DNA of 64,000 nucleotides from Oscillospiraceae bacterium (GCA_017421025.1 JAFQME010000016.1:25001-89000); one strand, 5' to 3'. Numbered from the stretch's first letter, positions 18,735 to 28,664 are shown. Made by a program: numbers and translations. The notes: generated by a model from the sequence alone, not told the origin.

Positions 18735-19931
18735 ATGAAAACAATCACAGTTGTCGGCATGGGTTACATTGGTCTCCCCACTGCGATCACACTCGCTCGT
18801 GGCGGATTCGACGTTTGCGGTTTTGATGTCAACACCGCAGTGCTCGATTCCCTCCGTGCAGGAAAACTCCACATTGTGGAACCCGGTTTGCAAGAGGCTC
18901 TCACCGAGACCATCAACTCCGGGCGTCTCACCTTCTCTGACACTTGCCCGACTTCAGATGCATATATCATTTGTGTTCCCACCCCGTTCTCGGTGGAAAA
19001 CGGAAAGCGCCGTGCAGATCTCAAGTATGTTGATTCCGCTGCTGCAACCGTCGGTCGTGCAATCAAGCCGGGCGCTTTGGTCATTTTGGAATCCACCGTT
19101 CCCCCTCGCACAACCGAGCGCATGGCAAAGGTTTTGGAAGAGTCCAGCGGACTCACCCGTGACCAGTTCTATACTGCACACTGCCCCGAGCGTATCATTC
19201 CGGGCCAGATGCTCCGTGAACTTCGTGAAAACGACCGCATCATTGGCGCATCCTCTCCTGAAGCAGCCGAGCTTGTGGTTGAAATTTATTCCAAGGTGGT
19301 ACAGGGCGGTAAGCTCCATGTCACCAACGATGTCACCGCTGAAATGTGCAAGCTTTGCGAAAACACTTTCCGTGATATCAACATTGCATTTGCAAACGAA
19401 CTCTCTATGATCTGTGATCCGTTGGGCGTAGATGTCTTTGAGTTGATCGAGCTTGCAAACTGCCATCCCCGTGTCAACATTCTCACTCCGGGTGCTGGTG
19501 TTGGCGGACACTGTATCGCTGTCGACCCGTGGTTCATCCACGAGCAGTTTGAAGACACCACTCCGTTGATTCTGGCAGCACGTCAGGAAAACGATTTCAA
19601 ACCGTTCTACGTTGCAAAGAAAGTGCACGAGCTTGCTCCCGATGCAACCATTGCAGTCCTCGGCATGGCATACAAGCCGAATGTTGACGACCTCCGTGAG
19701 AGCCCGTCCATCACCATGGCACACGAGTTTGAGAAACTGGGGCACAAAGTCATTTGCTGCGAGCCGAATGCATCGGTAGAGGCCATTGAAGGCATCCCGA
19801 ACTTCTCGCTTGCTGAAGCAATTGAAAAAGCTGATTTCTCAATCATCACCTTGGCACATGATGAATTCAAAGCTGACAAGCAGACGATTGCGAAGAAGCC
19901 GTTCTTCGATTGCATCGGACTTATGAGATAA
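18735..19931 (+). CDS. wecC: UDP-N-acetyl-D-mannosamine dehydrogenase (WecC type)
   Basis: 398 aa. N-terminal Rossmann motif GMGYIGLPTA, middle helix region and C-terminal UDP-binding domain (NVDDLRESPS). The catalytic Cys is in GAGVGGHCIAVDPWF, the WecC version of the motif; this and HCPERIIPG fit the UDP-ManNAc subgroup better than UDP-glucose dehydrogenase. The product UDP-ManNAcA is a precursor of acidic wall polysaccharides. The epimerase WecB is not in the window. GGAGGAAGTCACTT precedes the ATG. Co-transcribed with metK. Confidence 0.88.
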   Translation: MKTITVVGMGYIGLPTAITLARGGFDVCGFDVNTAVLDSLRAGKLHIVEPGLQEALTETINSGRLTFSDTCPTSDAYIICVPTPFSVENGKRRADLKYVDSAAATVGRAIKPGALVILESTVPPRTTERMAKVLEESSGLTRDQFYTAHCPERIIPGQMLRELRENDRIIGASSPEAAELVVEIYSKVVQGGKLHVTNDVTAEMCKLCENTFRDINIAFANELSMICDPLGVDVFELIELANCHPRVNILTPGAGVGGHCIAVDPWFIHEQFEDTTPLILAARQENDFKPFYVAKKVHELAPDATIAVLGMAYKPNVDDLRESPSITMAHEFEKLGHKVICCEPNASVEAIEGIPNFSLAEAIEKADFSIITLAHDEFKADKQTIAKKPFFDCIGLMR

Positions 19932-19940
19932 TACAACAAA

Positions 19941-19978
19941 ACACACGGTCGAGCGAAACGCTCGACCGTGTGTTTTTT
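19941..19978. terminator. Strong bidirectional terminator between wecC and the WecA-like gene
   Basis: A 15-bp perfect stem (19941-19955 with 19959-19973, loop AAA), then TTTTTT on the plus strand and GTTTTG on the minus strand. It serves the two converging operons. Confidence 0.96.
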
Positions 19979-21053
19979 ATTTGTCATCGTCTGTTTTGTT
20001 ATTATTGTCACGACTAAGCTCTTTGAAGAGTTTGTGACCAATTGCAAATGCGAGCATGACTGCAAGGAGCAACATGATGGCACGAATCTCACCGCTTGAG
20101 GTGAGCACCACTGCGCTAAGCCCCAAAAGACCGCTCATCATATACAGAATTGCGACAGACTGTTTTTGGTTAAAGCCCATATCAATCAGTTTGTGATGCA
20201 CATGACCACGGTCCGGTGCCATGGGGTTTTTGCCATGAATGACTCGACGGCCGATGGCAACCATGGTATCAAAGAGAGGCAGACCCAAAATGAGGAATGG
20301 GACCGCAAAAGACACCACAGCATAGAATTTGAAAAGTCCCGAGATTGACATGGAAGCGAGAATGAATCCAAGGAAAGTGGACCCGGTATCGCCCATGAAG
20401 ATTTTTGCCGGGTTGATGTTGTAAGGCAAGAAACCAATACATGCACCTGCGAGTGCTGCCATAATGATAGCGACATTCTGCTCAGAAACAATGATTGCGA
20501 TAACCAAAAGCGAGATGGACGCAATCGAGGAAACGCCGACTGCAAGGCCATCCAAGCCGTCAATCAGATTGACTGCATTGGTGATTGCAACAATCCAAAT
20601 CACAGTAACCGGAATGCTCCAGATACCAAGGTGCAAATGCGGGTCCGCACTCAACAGATTCGGATTTGTGATGGCTTCAATGACAGTTCCGTGCCAAACT
20701 ACCACAAGGGCAGCCAAAATCTGCACCACAAGTTTAAGGAGTGCGGGAAGCGGCATAATATCATCCACGATACCAAGAATCACGATGATGACTGCGCCCA
20801 GCAGGATTCCCTGCATTTGACGATCAATCGGAACAAAAAGCAGCACCGAGAGCAAGAATCCAAGGAAGATTGCAAGGCCGCCCATGCGAGGAATTGGAGT
20901 GGTATGCATACGACGAGCGTCTTTCGGAACATCAATTGCACCAACTTTATGTGCAAGGTTTTTGACAATAGGTGTTGCGGCAAATGCAATCACACCCGCA
21001 AGCGCAAATGCAGCAAAGGCCCACAACACAATTTTCAAATCTATTCCTAACAT
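19977..21053 (-). CDS. Polyprenyl-phosphate GlcNAc-1-phosphate transferase (WecA/TagO/MraY family)
   Basis: 358 aa with about ten membrane helices. Family motifs: IPRMGGLAIFLGF, GIVDDIMPLPALLKLVVQ (the DD pair), NAVNLIDGLDGLAVG, and the cytoplasmic FMGDTGSTFLG and PDRGHVHHKLIDMG. The HVHH motif places it with WecA/TagO rather than MraY. It transfers a sugar-1-phosphate from UDP-GlcNAc to undecaprenyl phosphate, the first step of teichoic acid or other wall polysaccharides. The start at 21053 gives good spacing from AAAGGAG; an upstream TTG lies too close. It follows trpS by 15 nt. Confidence 0.92.
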   Translation of the reverse strand: MLGIDLKIVLWAFAAFALAGVIAFAATPIVKNLAHKVGAIDVPKDARRMHTTPIPRMGGLAIFLGFLLSVLLFVPIDRQMQGILLGAVIIVILGIVDDIMPLPALLKLVVQILAALVVVWHGTVIEAITNPNLLSADPHLHLGIWSIPVTVIWIVAITNAVNLIDGLDGLAVGVSSIASISLLVIAIIVSEQNVAIIMAALAGACIGFLPYNINPAKIFMGDTGSTFLGFILASMSISGLFKFYAVVSFAVPFLILGLPLFDTMVAIGRRVIHGKNPMAPDRGHVHHKLIDMGFNQKQSVAILYMMSGLLGLSAVVLTSSGEIRAIMLLLAVMLAFAIGHKLFKELSRDNNNKTDDDK

Positions 21054-21068
21054 TTCCAAAAACTCCTT

Positions 21069-22061
21069 TTACTTTTGAACAAAACCTACTTTTTTACGAA
21101 CTTTTCTCATGGTGCGTTCCGCAAGTGCTGCAGCACGCTCTGCATTTTCAGAACAAATGCCCATGAGGTAATCTTTTTCTTTCAAAAGCTCATTTGTTTT
21201 TTCACGGATAGGACGAAGCATTTCAACCACTGCTTCACCAACAGCAGGTTTGAAATCTCCGTATCCTTTCCCTTCGAATTCCGCTTCGATTTCAGAAAAT
21301 GTCTTTCCGGTTGCAATGGAGTAAATGGTCATCAGGTTATTGATGCCGTGTTTTCCTTCTCGGTATGCTACTTGCGCCTCGCTGTCTGTGACCGCACGCT
21401 TGAATTTCTTCATAATGACATCCGGCTCATCCAGCATCAGGATGCGGGCATTCGGGTTGGGGTCGGACTTGGACATTTTCTTTTCCGGCTCGGCAAGGCT
21501 CATGATGCGGCCGCCAACTTTGGGAATATAGCCATCCGGAACCACAAAAGTATTGCCGTAAATCCCGTTAAAGCGCTCTGCAATATTACGTGCAAGCTCC
21601 AGATGCTGTTTCTGATCGCTTCCGATCGGAACAAGATCTGCTTGATAAAGCAGGATATCTGCCGCCATAAGGACCGGATAATCAAACAACCCTGCATTAA
21701 CATTGTCCGCATGTTTTTGACTCTTGTCTTTAAACTGAGTCATACGGGAAAGCTCCCCGAACATGGTGTAGCAATTGAGCACCCAAGCAAGCTCCGCATG
21801 ATGCGGCACCACGCTTTGGATATACATGATATTCTCTTTCGGATCAAGTCCGCAAGCGATGAGCAATGCCAAAACCGCAAGGGACTGCTCACGCAGTTTT
21901 TTCGGATCCTGGCGAACGGTAATTGCGTGCATATCCACTGCGCAATACAAACAATGGTAGTCGTGCTGAATCTCCACCCAGTTTTTGAGTGCGCCGATGT
22001 AATTTCCCAGCGAGATATCACCGGACGGCTGGATTCCGGAAAATACGATTTTCTTATCCAT
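21069..22061 (-). CDS. trpS: Tryptophanyl-tRNA synthetase
   Basis: 330 aa class I synthetase. The HIGH-type motif appears in SGIQPSGDISLGNYIGAL and the KMSKS loop in EKKMSKSDPNP; PVLMAADILLYQADLVPIG is also typical. It charges tRNA-Trp. It lies 14 nt after the aminotransferase gene, in the same operon. No T-box leader is present upstream. Confidence 0.98.
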   Translation of the reverse strand: MDKKIVFSGIQPSGDISLGNYIGALKNWVEIQHDYHCLYCAVDMHAITVRQDPKKLREQSLAVLALLIACGLDPKENIMYIQSVVPHHAELAWVLNCYTMFGELSRMTQFKDKSQKHADNVNAGLFDYPVLMAADILLYQADLVPIGSDQKQHLELARNIAERFNGIYGNTFVVPDGYIPKVGGRIMSLAEPEKKMSKSDPNPNARILMLDEPDVIMKKFKRAVTDSEAQVAYREGKHGINNLMTIYSIATGKTFSEIEAEFEGKGYGDFKPAVGEAVVEMLRPIREKTNELLKEKDYLMGICSENAERAAALAERTMRKVRKKVGFVQK

Positions 22062-22075
22062 GAGAAACGCTCCTC

Positions 22076-23266
22076 TTATTTGACGTAATCTTTGAGCACA
22101 TCTGCCATGAGATCAATTCCGGTACGAATTTGATCTTCAGAAGGCAGGGAATAATTCATGCGGAAGGTAGGTGTTACCTCATGCTCATCCACAGAGAATG
22201 AGGACCCCGGAACCGCAACTACTTTTTTCTCGCCGGTCTTGCGGCAGAAATCCATTGCGTCGTAACCGTCCGGAAGAGAACACCACAGGAAGAGACCGCC
22301 GGTCGGGCGGACATAACGGACTTTTCCGTCAAATTTTTCATCGATCAAATCGCACATGAGCTGCGCACGGCTACCATAGAGCGTGCAAATCTTTGCAATA
22401 TGCGCATCCAAATCATGACGTTCCAAGAAGCGAGCTGCGATCATCTGGAAGAACAGATTGGTATGAACGTCGCTCACCTGCTTTGCAACAGTGAGTTTTG
22501 CAACCAAGTCTTTATGTGCAATACAGAAGCCGATACGCATACCCGGAGAAAGGACTTTGGAATAGGAACCGGAGAAGATGACACGACCGGTTTCATCCAA
22601 ACTTTTAATCGGCGGCACGTACTCACCTGCAAAACGCAGTTCGAAATACGGGCTGTCTTCCAAGATCAGAACATTGTATGTTTCCGCAAGTTCTAAGAGT
22701 TTCTTTCTGCGTGCAAGACTCATTACATGTCCGGACGGATTTTGGAAGGTTGGAATGGTGTAAATGAATTTGACGTTTTTGGTGGTTTGGAGTGTTCTCT
22801 CCAACACCTCGAGATCCATTCCGTCATCATCCATCGGGATTCCGATGAGTTTTGCGTTATAAGAACGGAATGCATTGAGCGCACCGATGAAGCTGGGCAT
22901 CTCACAAAGGATGACATCCCCTTCGTTGACCAATACTTTGGTTAACATTTCGATGACCTGCTGACCACCGCTTGTGATGAGAGTATCATCAAAGGTACGT
23001 CCAACGTTGTATTTTTCTTTCATGCGCTTTGCGGTAAGCGTGCGAAGCGGGTTATACCCTTCGCTTACACCGTACTGCAGTGCAGACGCTGCGTCATTTG
23101 CAAAAATCTCCGCCGCAATCTCTGCCATTTCCGCCGCAGGGAAACTTTCCGGTGCCGGATTTCCCGCAGCAAAGGAAATCACGGTTGGGTCCTGCGTGAC
23201 TTTCAAAATCTCTCGGATTGCAGAGGGCTGAAGAGTTGAAATTCGTTCTGAAAACTTGAAATTCAA
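22076..23266 (-). CDS. PLP-dependent aminotransferase (class I/II, 2-aminoadipate/aromatic type)
   Basis: 396 aa beginning with TTG at 23266 behind AAGGAGGCGATTCAC. Fold-type I features: TSGGQQVIEMLTKVLVNEGD, TIPTFQNPSGHVMSLARR, EDSPYFELRF, and the PLP lysine in GSYSKVLSPGMRIGF. It resembles the LysN/MocR-type catalytic family (2-aminoadipate, branched or aromatic substrates). The exact amino acid cannot be told; location upstream of trpS might hint at aromatic substrates (weak inference). It has its own promoter and no regulator domain. Confidence 0.85.
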   Translation of the reverse strand: MNFKFSERISTLQPSAIREILKVTQDPTVISFAAGNPAPESFPAAEMAEIAAEIFANDAASALQYGVSEGYNPLRTLTAKRMKEKYNVGRTFDDTLITSGGQQVIEMLTKVLVNEGDVILCEMPSFIGALNAFRSYNAKLIGIPMDDDGMDLEVLERTLQTTKNVKFIYTIPTFQNPSGHVMSLARRKKLLELAETYNVLILEDSPYFELRFAGEYVPPIKSLDETGRVIFSGSYSKVLSPGMRIGFCIAHKDLVAKLTVAKQVSDVHTNLFFQMIAARFLERHDLDAHIAKICTLYGSRAQLMCDLIDEKFDGKVRYVRPTGGLFLWCSLPDGYDAMDFCRKTGEKKVVAVPGSSFSVDEHEVTPTFRMNYSLPSEDQIRTGIDLMADVLKDYVK

Positions 23267-23295
23267 GTGAATCGCCTCCTTAAATATCAAACTAT

Positions 23296-23324
23296 ATTTT
23301 ACCACAGTTGTCTTCTCTTGGCAA
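23296..23324 (-). promoter_or_regulatory. Promoter of the aminotransferase-trpS-wecA operon
   Basis: Minus-strand TTGCCA (23324-23319), 17-nt spacer, TAAAAT (23301-23296) with an extended TGG before it. Confidence 0.8.
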
Positions 23325-23329
23325 GCAGA

Positions 23330-23355
23330 AAAGCCACTGCGTGAGCAGTGGCTTT
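23330..23355 (-). terminator. Terminator of the dppA-pfkA operon
   Basis: AAGCCACTGC (from 23331) pairs with GCAGTGGCTT (23345-23354), loop GTGA, and the minus strand continues into TTTTCTGC. It lies just past the pfkA stop at 23365. The T-run is short. Confidence 0.75.
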
Positions 23356-23364
23356 TTGTTTGAT

Positions 23365-24336
23365 TTATACCGCCATCATCTTGGAGGTCAAATACATTTC
23401 ATTCGGGAGATCCTTATGCATTTCGAGCGCTTCATTGATGTCCATATCAATGAGTTTATCATTGACCACGCAGACAACACGGTTGCTTTTGCCGTTCAAG
23501 ATACCGGTAACTGCATACTCGCCCATACGAGTCGCCCATACACGGTCCTCCGCAGAAGGACTGCCACCACGCTGAATATGACCCAAAATAGTGACTCGTG
23601 CGTCAATTCCGGTTTCTTCCTTGATCTTCTCGGCAACCTTCATTGCACTTCCAACGCCTTCTGCCACAATGATGATGAAGTGGGAACGCTTATTGATACG
23701 GCCCAAACGGATTTTTTCGATGACATCCTGCTCCATATCAAGTTCTTTTTCCGGGACCAGGATTGCGGTTGCGCCGGTAGCGATGCCGACATGGAGTGCG
23801 AGATGCCCTGCATTACGGCCCATGACCTCAACGACCGAACAACGTTCATGAGACTGCATGGTGTCACGCAGTTTGTCAATCGCATCCTGCGCAGTATTGC
23901 AAGCGGTATCAAACCCGATGCTGTACTGGGTGGATGCAATATCATTATCAATGGTAGCCGGGATTCCGATGGTGGGGACACCGTGTGCCGCAAGGTCACG
24001 TGCGCCACGGAAAGTACCGTCACCGCCAATTGCGATGATCCCGTCAATCCCGAGATATTTGCAGGTTCCAATCGCCTTTTTCACGCCCTCTTCGGTCATA
24101 AACTCCGGGCAACGAGCGGTGTAAAGCATGGTGCCACCACGGGAAATCACACCGTTAACACTTCTCGCATCCATGGTGACAATATCACCATTGATGAGTC
24201 CGTTATAACCTCTATGGATTCCAAGACAGGTAATCCCGTAATAAGAGCAAGAGCGGACAACCGCACGGATTGCGGCATTCATGCCTGGTGCGTCACCGCC
24301 GCTGGTGAGAACGCCGATTCGATTGATCTTAGCCAT
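23365..24336 (-). CDS. pfkA: ATP-dependent 6-phosphofructokinase
   Basis: 323 aa, the length of the bacterial PfkA subunit. Motifs: LTSGGDAPGMNAAIRAVVR, AIGGDGTFRGA, the catalytic IPATIDNDI, VEVMGRNAGHLAL, and ATRMGEYAV near the C-terminus. It phosphorylates fructose-6-phosphate in glycolysis. It follows the dppA-like gene by 12 nt, so the two are co-transcribed. Ala for Gly in the P-A-TIDND motif is a mild variant. Confidence 0.97.
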   Translation of the reverse strand: MAKINRIGVLTSGGDAPGMNAAIRAVVRSCSYYGITCLGIHRGYNGLINGDIVTMDARSVNGVISRGGTMLYTARCPEFMTEEGVKKAIGTCKYLGIDGIIAIGGDGTFRGARDLAAHGVPTIGIPATIDNDIASTQYSIGFDTACNTAQDAIDKLRDTMQSHERCSVVEVMGRNAGHLALHVGIATGATAILVPEKELDMEQDVIEKIRLGRINKRSHFIIIVAEGVGSAMKVAEKIKEETGIDARVTILGHIQRGGSPSAEDRVWATRMGEYAVTGILNGKSNRVVCVVNDKLIDMDINEALEMHKDLPNEMYLTSKMMAV

Positions 24337-24348
24337 AATTCTTTCTCC

Positions 24349-25137
24349 TTAGAACAGCAAATCTAAATAGCTGTTGATTTCAAACACAAGCTTGCGCACG
24401 GTACGTGCGTCCATACGCTCGACTTCCGGATGGTTCTTGCAGTATTCGTCGCACTGATCCGCACGGAAGAATTCGAGTTTCACTTCCGCAGGAAGTTGGA
24501 CTTTATACGGACGAATGTCTTTGACTCGTTTCAGCCCTTCGCAAGCTGCGGCGCGGATTTTTTCTTCCGCTTCTTTGAGGTCGATGCATCTCGCACTCGC
24601 CCAACCGATACCTTCTTTCACGATTGCGGTTGCGATGTCACCGAGGAACGCACGACCTTCCACACAAGCTGCGAGGTCGCCCGAGACCATGACCATCGGG
24701 ACCCCGAATGCGCCGACAAACTGAGCACCCTGCCCGATTTCACCGGTCTTCTTGCCGTTGACATAGTAGTTATACCAACTTTTTGAGCTTTGGGTATGGT
24801 CGAAAAAGCCGTTCATTGTGCCTGCCATCGCATGGCAGCCGACTTCCATATATGCATCAATCTCGCCACTACGAATGAGTTCCCGCCATTCGGCAAACGA
24901 AACCTGCTTTGCCTTGGGATGCAGTTTTTCTTTGATGAAGTTCTTTCCGCTATGGTGACCGTCAACCACATAGACTTCGGTTGCACCGCCGTCAAGTGCG
25001 CCTTCCACCGCAGCGTAGAGGTCAGCCATCAAACGTCCGACCGCATACTGATACATCTCACTCGGCTCACTGTAAATATGGTCCGGATGATTGACACCGC
25101 TGACGCCTTCCAAATCCGTCATAATAACAACCTTCAT
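24349..25137 (-). CDS. M55-family D-aminopeptidase (DppA-like)
   Basis: 262 aa. The zinc-binding pattern of DppA is visible: TDLEGVSG near residues 8-14 (Asp8, Glu10), VVDGHHSGKN, VGCHAMAGT and GEIGQGAQFVGAFGVPMVMV. Bacillus DppA cleaves D-Ala dipeptides and forms a decamer; a role in recycling D-amino-acid peptides from the wall is inferred. The gap of 74 nt to dnaE holds a TATAAT-like -10 (25174-25169, minus) and a weak hairpin (25197-25217) after dnaE, so it may be a new transcription unit with pfkA. Confidence 0.88.
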   Translation of the reverse strand: MKVVIMTDLEGVSGVNHPDHIYSEPSEMYQYAVGRLMADLYAAVEGALDGGATEVYVVDGHHSGKNFIKEKLHPKAKQVSFAEWRELIRSGEIDAYMEVGCHAMAGTMNGFFDHTQSSKSWYNYYVNGKKTGEIGQGAQFVGAFGVPMVMVSGDLAACVEGRAFLGDIATAIVKEGIGWASARCIDLKEAEEKIRAAACEGLKRVKDIRPYKVQLPAEVKLEFFRADQCDEYCKNHPEVERMDARTVRKLVFEINSYLDLLF

Positions 25138-25211
25138 AGGAAAACAATCCTTTCAGACAAAATAATCTATTATACAGTATACACGCAAAAACGGAAAAGT
25201 AAAGAGAAACT

Positions 25212-28200
25212 TTACTTCAAAACTGCATTTTCCTCACCCATTAAAACGGTGATGCGGTGATGTAACCGTGCATCAGCTTCCACGTTGCCTTTCAGGCGTT
25301 TTCCACTGTCTGCAAAATACAGAATCACAGTCCGCTCTCCCGGGAATGCACGGAGCAAATCACTCATTGCGGTGTATTTCGGATCGTCTTGGCTTGCAAA
25401 CCGCAGATACAGTTTTTCTCCGCTTTCTTTCGGTTTCACAGGTTCTTGGTTAATTGTTAGTTCTTCCACCGAGTCGCACAGAATTTGAGGCGCACCTTCA
25501 TCACGGATGCTGATGCGTCCACGCACCACGAGGAGCGCATCTTCTCTCAGGAGCGTGCGATGGTCGGCAAGGATTTTGGGGAACACGATAATCTCCGCTG
25601 TACCCGAAATATCCTCCAAGGTGAGATATGCCATCATTTGATTGCTTCGAGTGGTTTTGGTTTTGATTTCACTCACCGCACCCGCAATCAGCACCACCTG
25701 TCCGTCTCGGAATTGAGGAGATCCCTCTGCATCATCTGAAGTCAGTTGCGAAATCTGCATAATAGAGCGACGCTTGAGTTCATCGGTATACGCTTCCATC
25801 GGATGCCCTGAGAGATACAATCCTGCCGTTTCACGTTCCAACGTAAGCAACGTTTTCTTATCAAATTCCGGAATGTTCGGTAATGCGACAGTTTTGAACG
25901 TTTCGGTTTCTTCCCCACCCATGCTGAACAGATCCATCTGGCCTGCCACATTCTTACTGCGATTGATCGAGATATCATCCAAAACCTTCTCATACACCTG
26001 TAAATGCTGACTGCGTGCACCAAACTTGTCAAACGCACCGCATTTGATGAGATTTTCCACTGCACGACGATTGAGTTCCCTCTCGCTCATGCGTTCACAG
26101 AAATCCTGCAATGATGTAAACGGTCCGTTTTCTTCTCGCTCGCTTACCACAATCTTTACCATGCCACGACCGATATTTTTGATTGCTGCAAGCCCAAAGC
26201 GAATTGCATCTCCGCTGACCGTAAAATCGTCAAATGATTCATTGATATCCGGAGGAAGCAGATGCACTCCCATTTCACGGCACAAGGCGATATACTCTGT
26301 GATCTTCGCACTGTTGTCTAAAACCGAGGTGAGAAGTGCTGCCATATACTGTCGTGGATAATGATACTTCATATATGCGGTTTGGTATGACACCATGGCA
26401 TATGCCGCTGCATGGGCTTTGTTGAACGCATAGTTTGCAAATGCAACGATTTCGTCAAAAATCTCGTTTGCAATCTGCTCCGAGATACCATTTCCTGCAG
26501 CACCCGGGATTCCCTCTTCGGGATTTCCCCGGACAAAGTTCTCCCGCTCACGCAAGATTTCTTTTTCCTTTTTCTTGGAAATCGCACGACGAACCATATC
26601 CGCACGTCCAAGGGAATATCCTGCGATTTTACGGAAGATATCCATGACCTGTTCCTGATAAACAATACAACCGTAAGTAACTTCCAGGATTTCTTTCAGC
26701 CACGGGTGTTTATAAGTAATTTTTTCCGGATGATATTTGCAGTCGATATAATGCGGAATCGAGTCCATTGGACCCGGGCGGAACAATGCCACAATTGCAG
26801 TGATTTCTTCAATCGAGTGTGGTTTCATTCCCATGACCACATTGGTCATACCGCCACTTTCCAACTGAAATACACCTGCGGTTTTCCCCTGTGCCAACAT
26901 GGCAAACGTTCCCTCGTCATGATCGTCGATATCATCGAGTGAAAACGCAGGCTCAGTTTTTTGAATCATTGCTTCCGCATCACGCAAAACCGTCAAATTG
27001 CGAAGTCCCAAAAAGTCCATCTTCAAAAGTCCCAACCGTTCCAAGGTAGTCATTGGGAACTGGGTGACGATGGATTCGTCGTTTTTGGAAAGCGGAACAT
27101 AACTGTCTACCGGATTCTTTGTGATAACCACACCCGCAGCATGGGTGGAGGCATGGCGAGGCATTCCCTCCAGCGCCTTTGCGGTGTCAATCAATTTGCG
27201 AATCCGTGCATCGTTTTCATACATTTCCTTTAAGGGTTTGGAAACGGCGAGTGCTTTTTCAATGGTCATCTTGAGTTCAAAGGGGATTTGCTTTGCAACC
27301 GCATCTACTTCCCCGTACGGAATGTTCAGCACACGTCCGACATCACGAACCGCACCACGAGCCGCCATGGTACCAAACGTAACAATCTGCGCAACACGGT
27401 CGGCGCCATACTTGTCCACCACATAGTCAATGACCTCTTGACGGCGGACATAGCAGAAGTCAATATCAATATCCGGCATACTGACACGCTCCGGATTCAA
27501 GAAGCGTTCAAAATACAAATTGTACTTCATCGGATCAATGCTGGTGATATTCAGGCAATACGAAACCAAACTTCCCGCTGCACTTCCACGTCCCGGTCCG
27601 ACCGGAATTCCGCTTTCTTTTGCAAAACGGATGAAATCCCAGACAATGATGAAGTAATCCACATATCCCATCTGCTCGATCATATTCATCTCATAGGTAA
27701 GACGTGTGCGATATTCCTCCGGCGGATTTGGGAATCGCTCTTCAAACCCACGATTTACCAAATATCGGAAGTATTCCGCAGAAGACGCAAACTCACTCGG
27801 GACATCATAGTGCGGCAAATGGTATTTCCCAAATGTGAACTCCATTTGACAAACTTCAGCGATTTTGACTGTGTTTTCAATTGCCTCGGGATGATTCGGG
27901 AAGAGTTTCCGCATTTCCGCTTCGCTCTTAAGATAGAATTCCTCGGTTGCAAATTTCATGCGGTCCGGATCATCCAATGTTTTATTCATCTGCACGCACA
28001 TGAGGACGTCCTGCACATAGGCATCCTCACGGGTGAGATAGTGCGCATCATTGGTTGCAACCAACGGCAAGGAGAGTTCTTCCGCAAGACGGTATAACCC
28101 TTGATTGATTGCACGTTGTTCCGGGATGCCATGGTCCTGTATTTCCAAATAGAAATTCCCTTCTCCGTAAATCTCGGACAAGGTTTTTGCGTACTCTTTT

Positions 28201-28664
28201 GCGCCCGTATAGTCGCCACGCTCCAAATAGCGCGGAATCGCCCCGGCAAGGCAGGCAGAAAGACAAATGAGTCCCTCGGAATGCTCACGCAAGAGCTCCA
28301 AATCCACTCGGGGACGATTATAAAACCCCTCGGTAAAGCCTTGACTCACCATGCGAATCAAGTTTTGATAGCCAATTTCGTTTTTACAAAGCAAGACAAG
28401 ATGCGCCGCCTCCGAATCCAGTCCGTGCACCTTATCAAAACGGGTGCGGGGCGCAACATAAACTTCGCAGCCGATGATGGGATGGATTCCCTCACGCTTC
28501 GCTTCCTCATAGAAATCAATGACACCGTACATCACGCCGTGATCTGTGATGGCAACCGCAGATTGCCCCAGTTCTTTTGCACGTGCAATCAGACCCTTGA
28601 TTCTGCAAGCGCCGTCGAGCAAACTGTATTCACTATGTACATGCAAATGAACAAATCCGCTCAT
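25212..28664 (-). CDS. dnaE: DNA polymerase III alpha subunit (DnaE)
   Basis: 1150 aa. Order: N-terminal PHP domain (HLHVHSEYSLLDGACRI, AITDHGVMYG), palm with GPGRGSAAGSLVSY and the catalytic PDIDIDF, fingers (ARRAISKKKEKEI region and FNKAHAAAYAMVSYQTAYMK), tandem HhH (AAIKNIGRGM) and a C-terminal OB domain (VVLIAGAVSEIKTKTTRSN). It synthesises DNA at the replication fork; PolC is expected elsewhere. Its start overlaps the whiA stop by 4 nt (ATGA). Confidence 0.97.
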   Translation of the reverse strand: MSGFVHLHVHSEYSLLDGACRIKGLIARAKELGQSAVAITDHGVMYGVIDFYEEAKREGIHPIIGCEVYVAPRTRFDKVHGLDSEAAHLVLLCKNEIGYQNLIRMVSQGFTEGFYNRPRVDLELLREHSEGLICLSACLAGAIPRYLERGDYTGAKEYAKTLSEIYGEGNFYLEIQDHGIPEQRAINQGLYRLAEELSLPLVATNDAHYLTREDAYVQDVLMCVQMNKTLDDPDRMKFATEEFYLKSEAEMRKLFPNHPEAIENTVKIAEVCQMEFTFGKYHLPHYDVPSEFASSAEYFRYLVNRGFEERFPNPPEEYRTRLTYEMNMIEQMGYVDYFIIVWDFIRFAKESGIPVGPGRGSAAGSLVSYCLNITSIDPMKYNLYFERFLNPERVSMPDIDIDFCYVRRQEVIDYVVDKYGADRVAQIVTFGTMAARGAVRDVGRVLNIPYGEVDAVAKQIPFELKMTIEKALAVSKPLKEMYENDARIRKLIDTAKALEGMPRHASTHAAGVVITKNPVDSYVPLSKNDESIVTQFPMTTLERLGLLKMDFLGLRNLTVLRDAEAMIQKTEPAFSLDDIDDHDEGTFAMLAQGKTAGVFQLESGGMTNVVMGMKPHSIEEITAIVALFRPGPMDSIPHYIDCKYHPEKITYKHPWLKEILEVTYGCIVYQEQVMDIFRKIAGYSLGRADMVRRAISKKKEKEILRERENFVRGNPEEGIPGAAGNGISEQIANEIFDEIVAFANYAFNKAHAAAYAMVSYQTAYMKYHYPRQYMAALLTSVLDNSAKITEYIALCREMGVHLLPPDINESFDDFTVSGDAIRFGLAAIKNIGRGMVKIVVSEREENGPFTSLQDFCERMSERELNRRAVENLIKCGAFDKFGARSQHLQVYEKVLDDISINRSKNVAGQMDLFSMGGEETETFKTVALPNIPEFDKKTLLTLERETAGLYLSGHPMEAYTDELKRRSIMQISQLTSDDAEGSPQFRDGQVVLIAGAVSEIKTKTTRSNQMMAYLTLEDISGTAEIIVFPKILADHRTLLREDALLVVRGRISIRDEGAPQILCDSVEELTINQEPVKPKESGEKLYLRFASQDDPKYTAMSDLLRAFPGERTVILYFADSGKRLKGNVEADARLHHRITVLMGEENAVLK

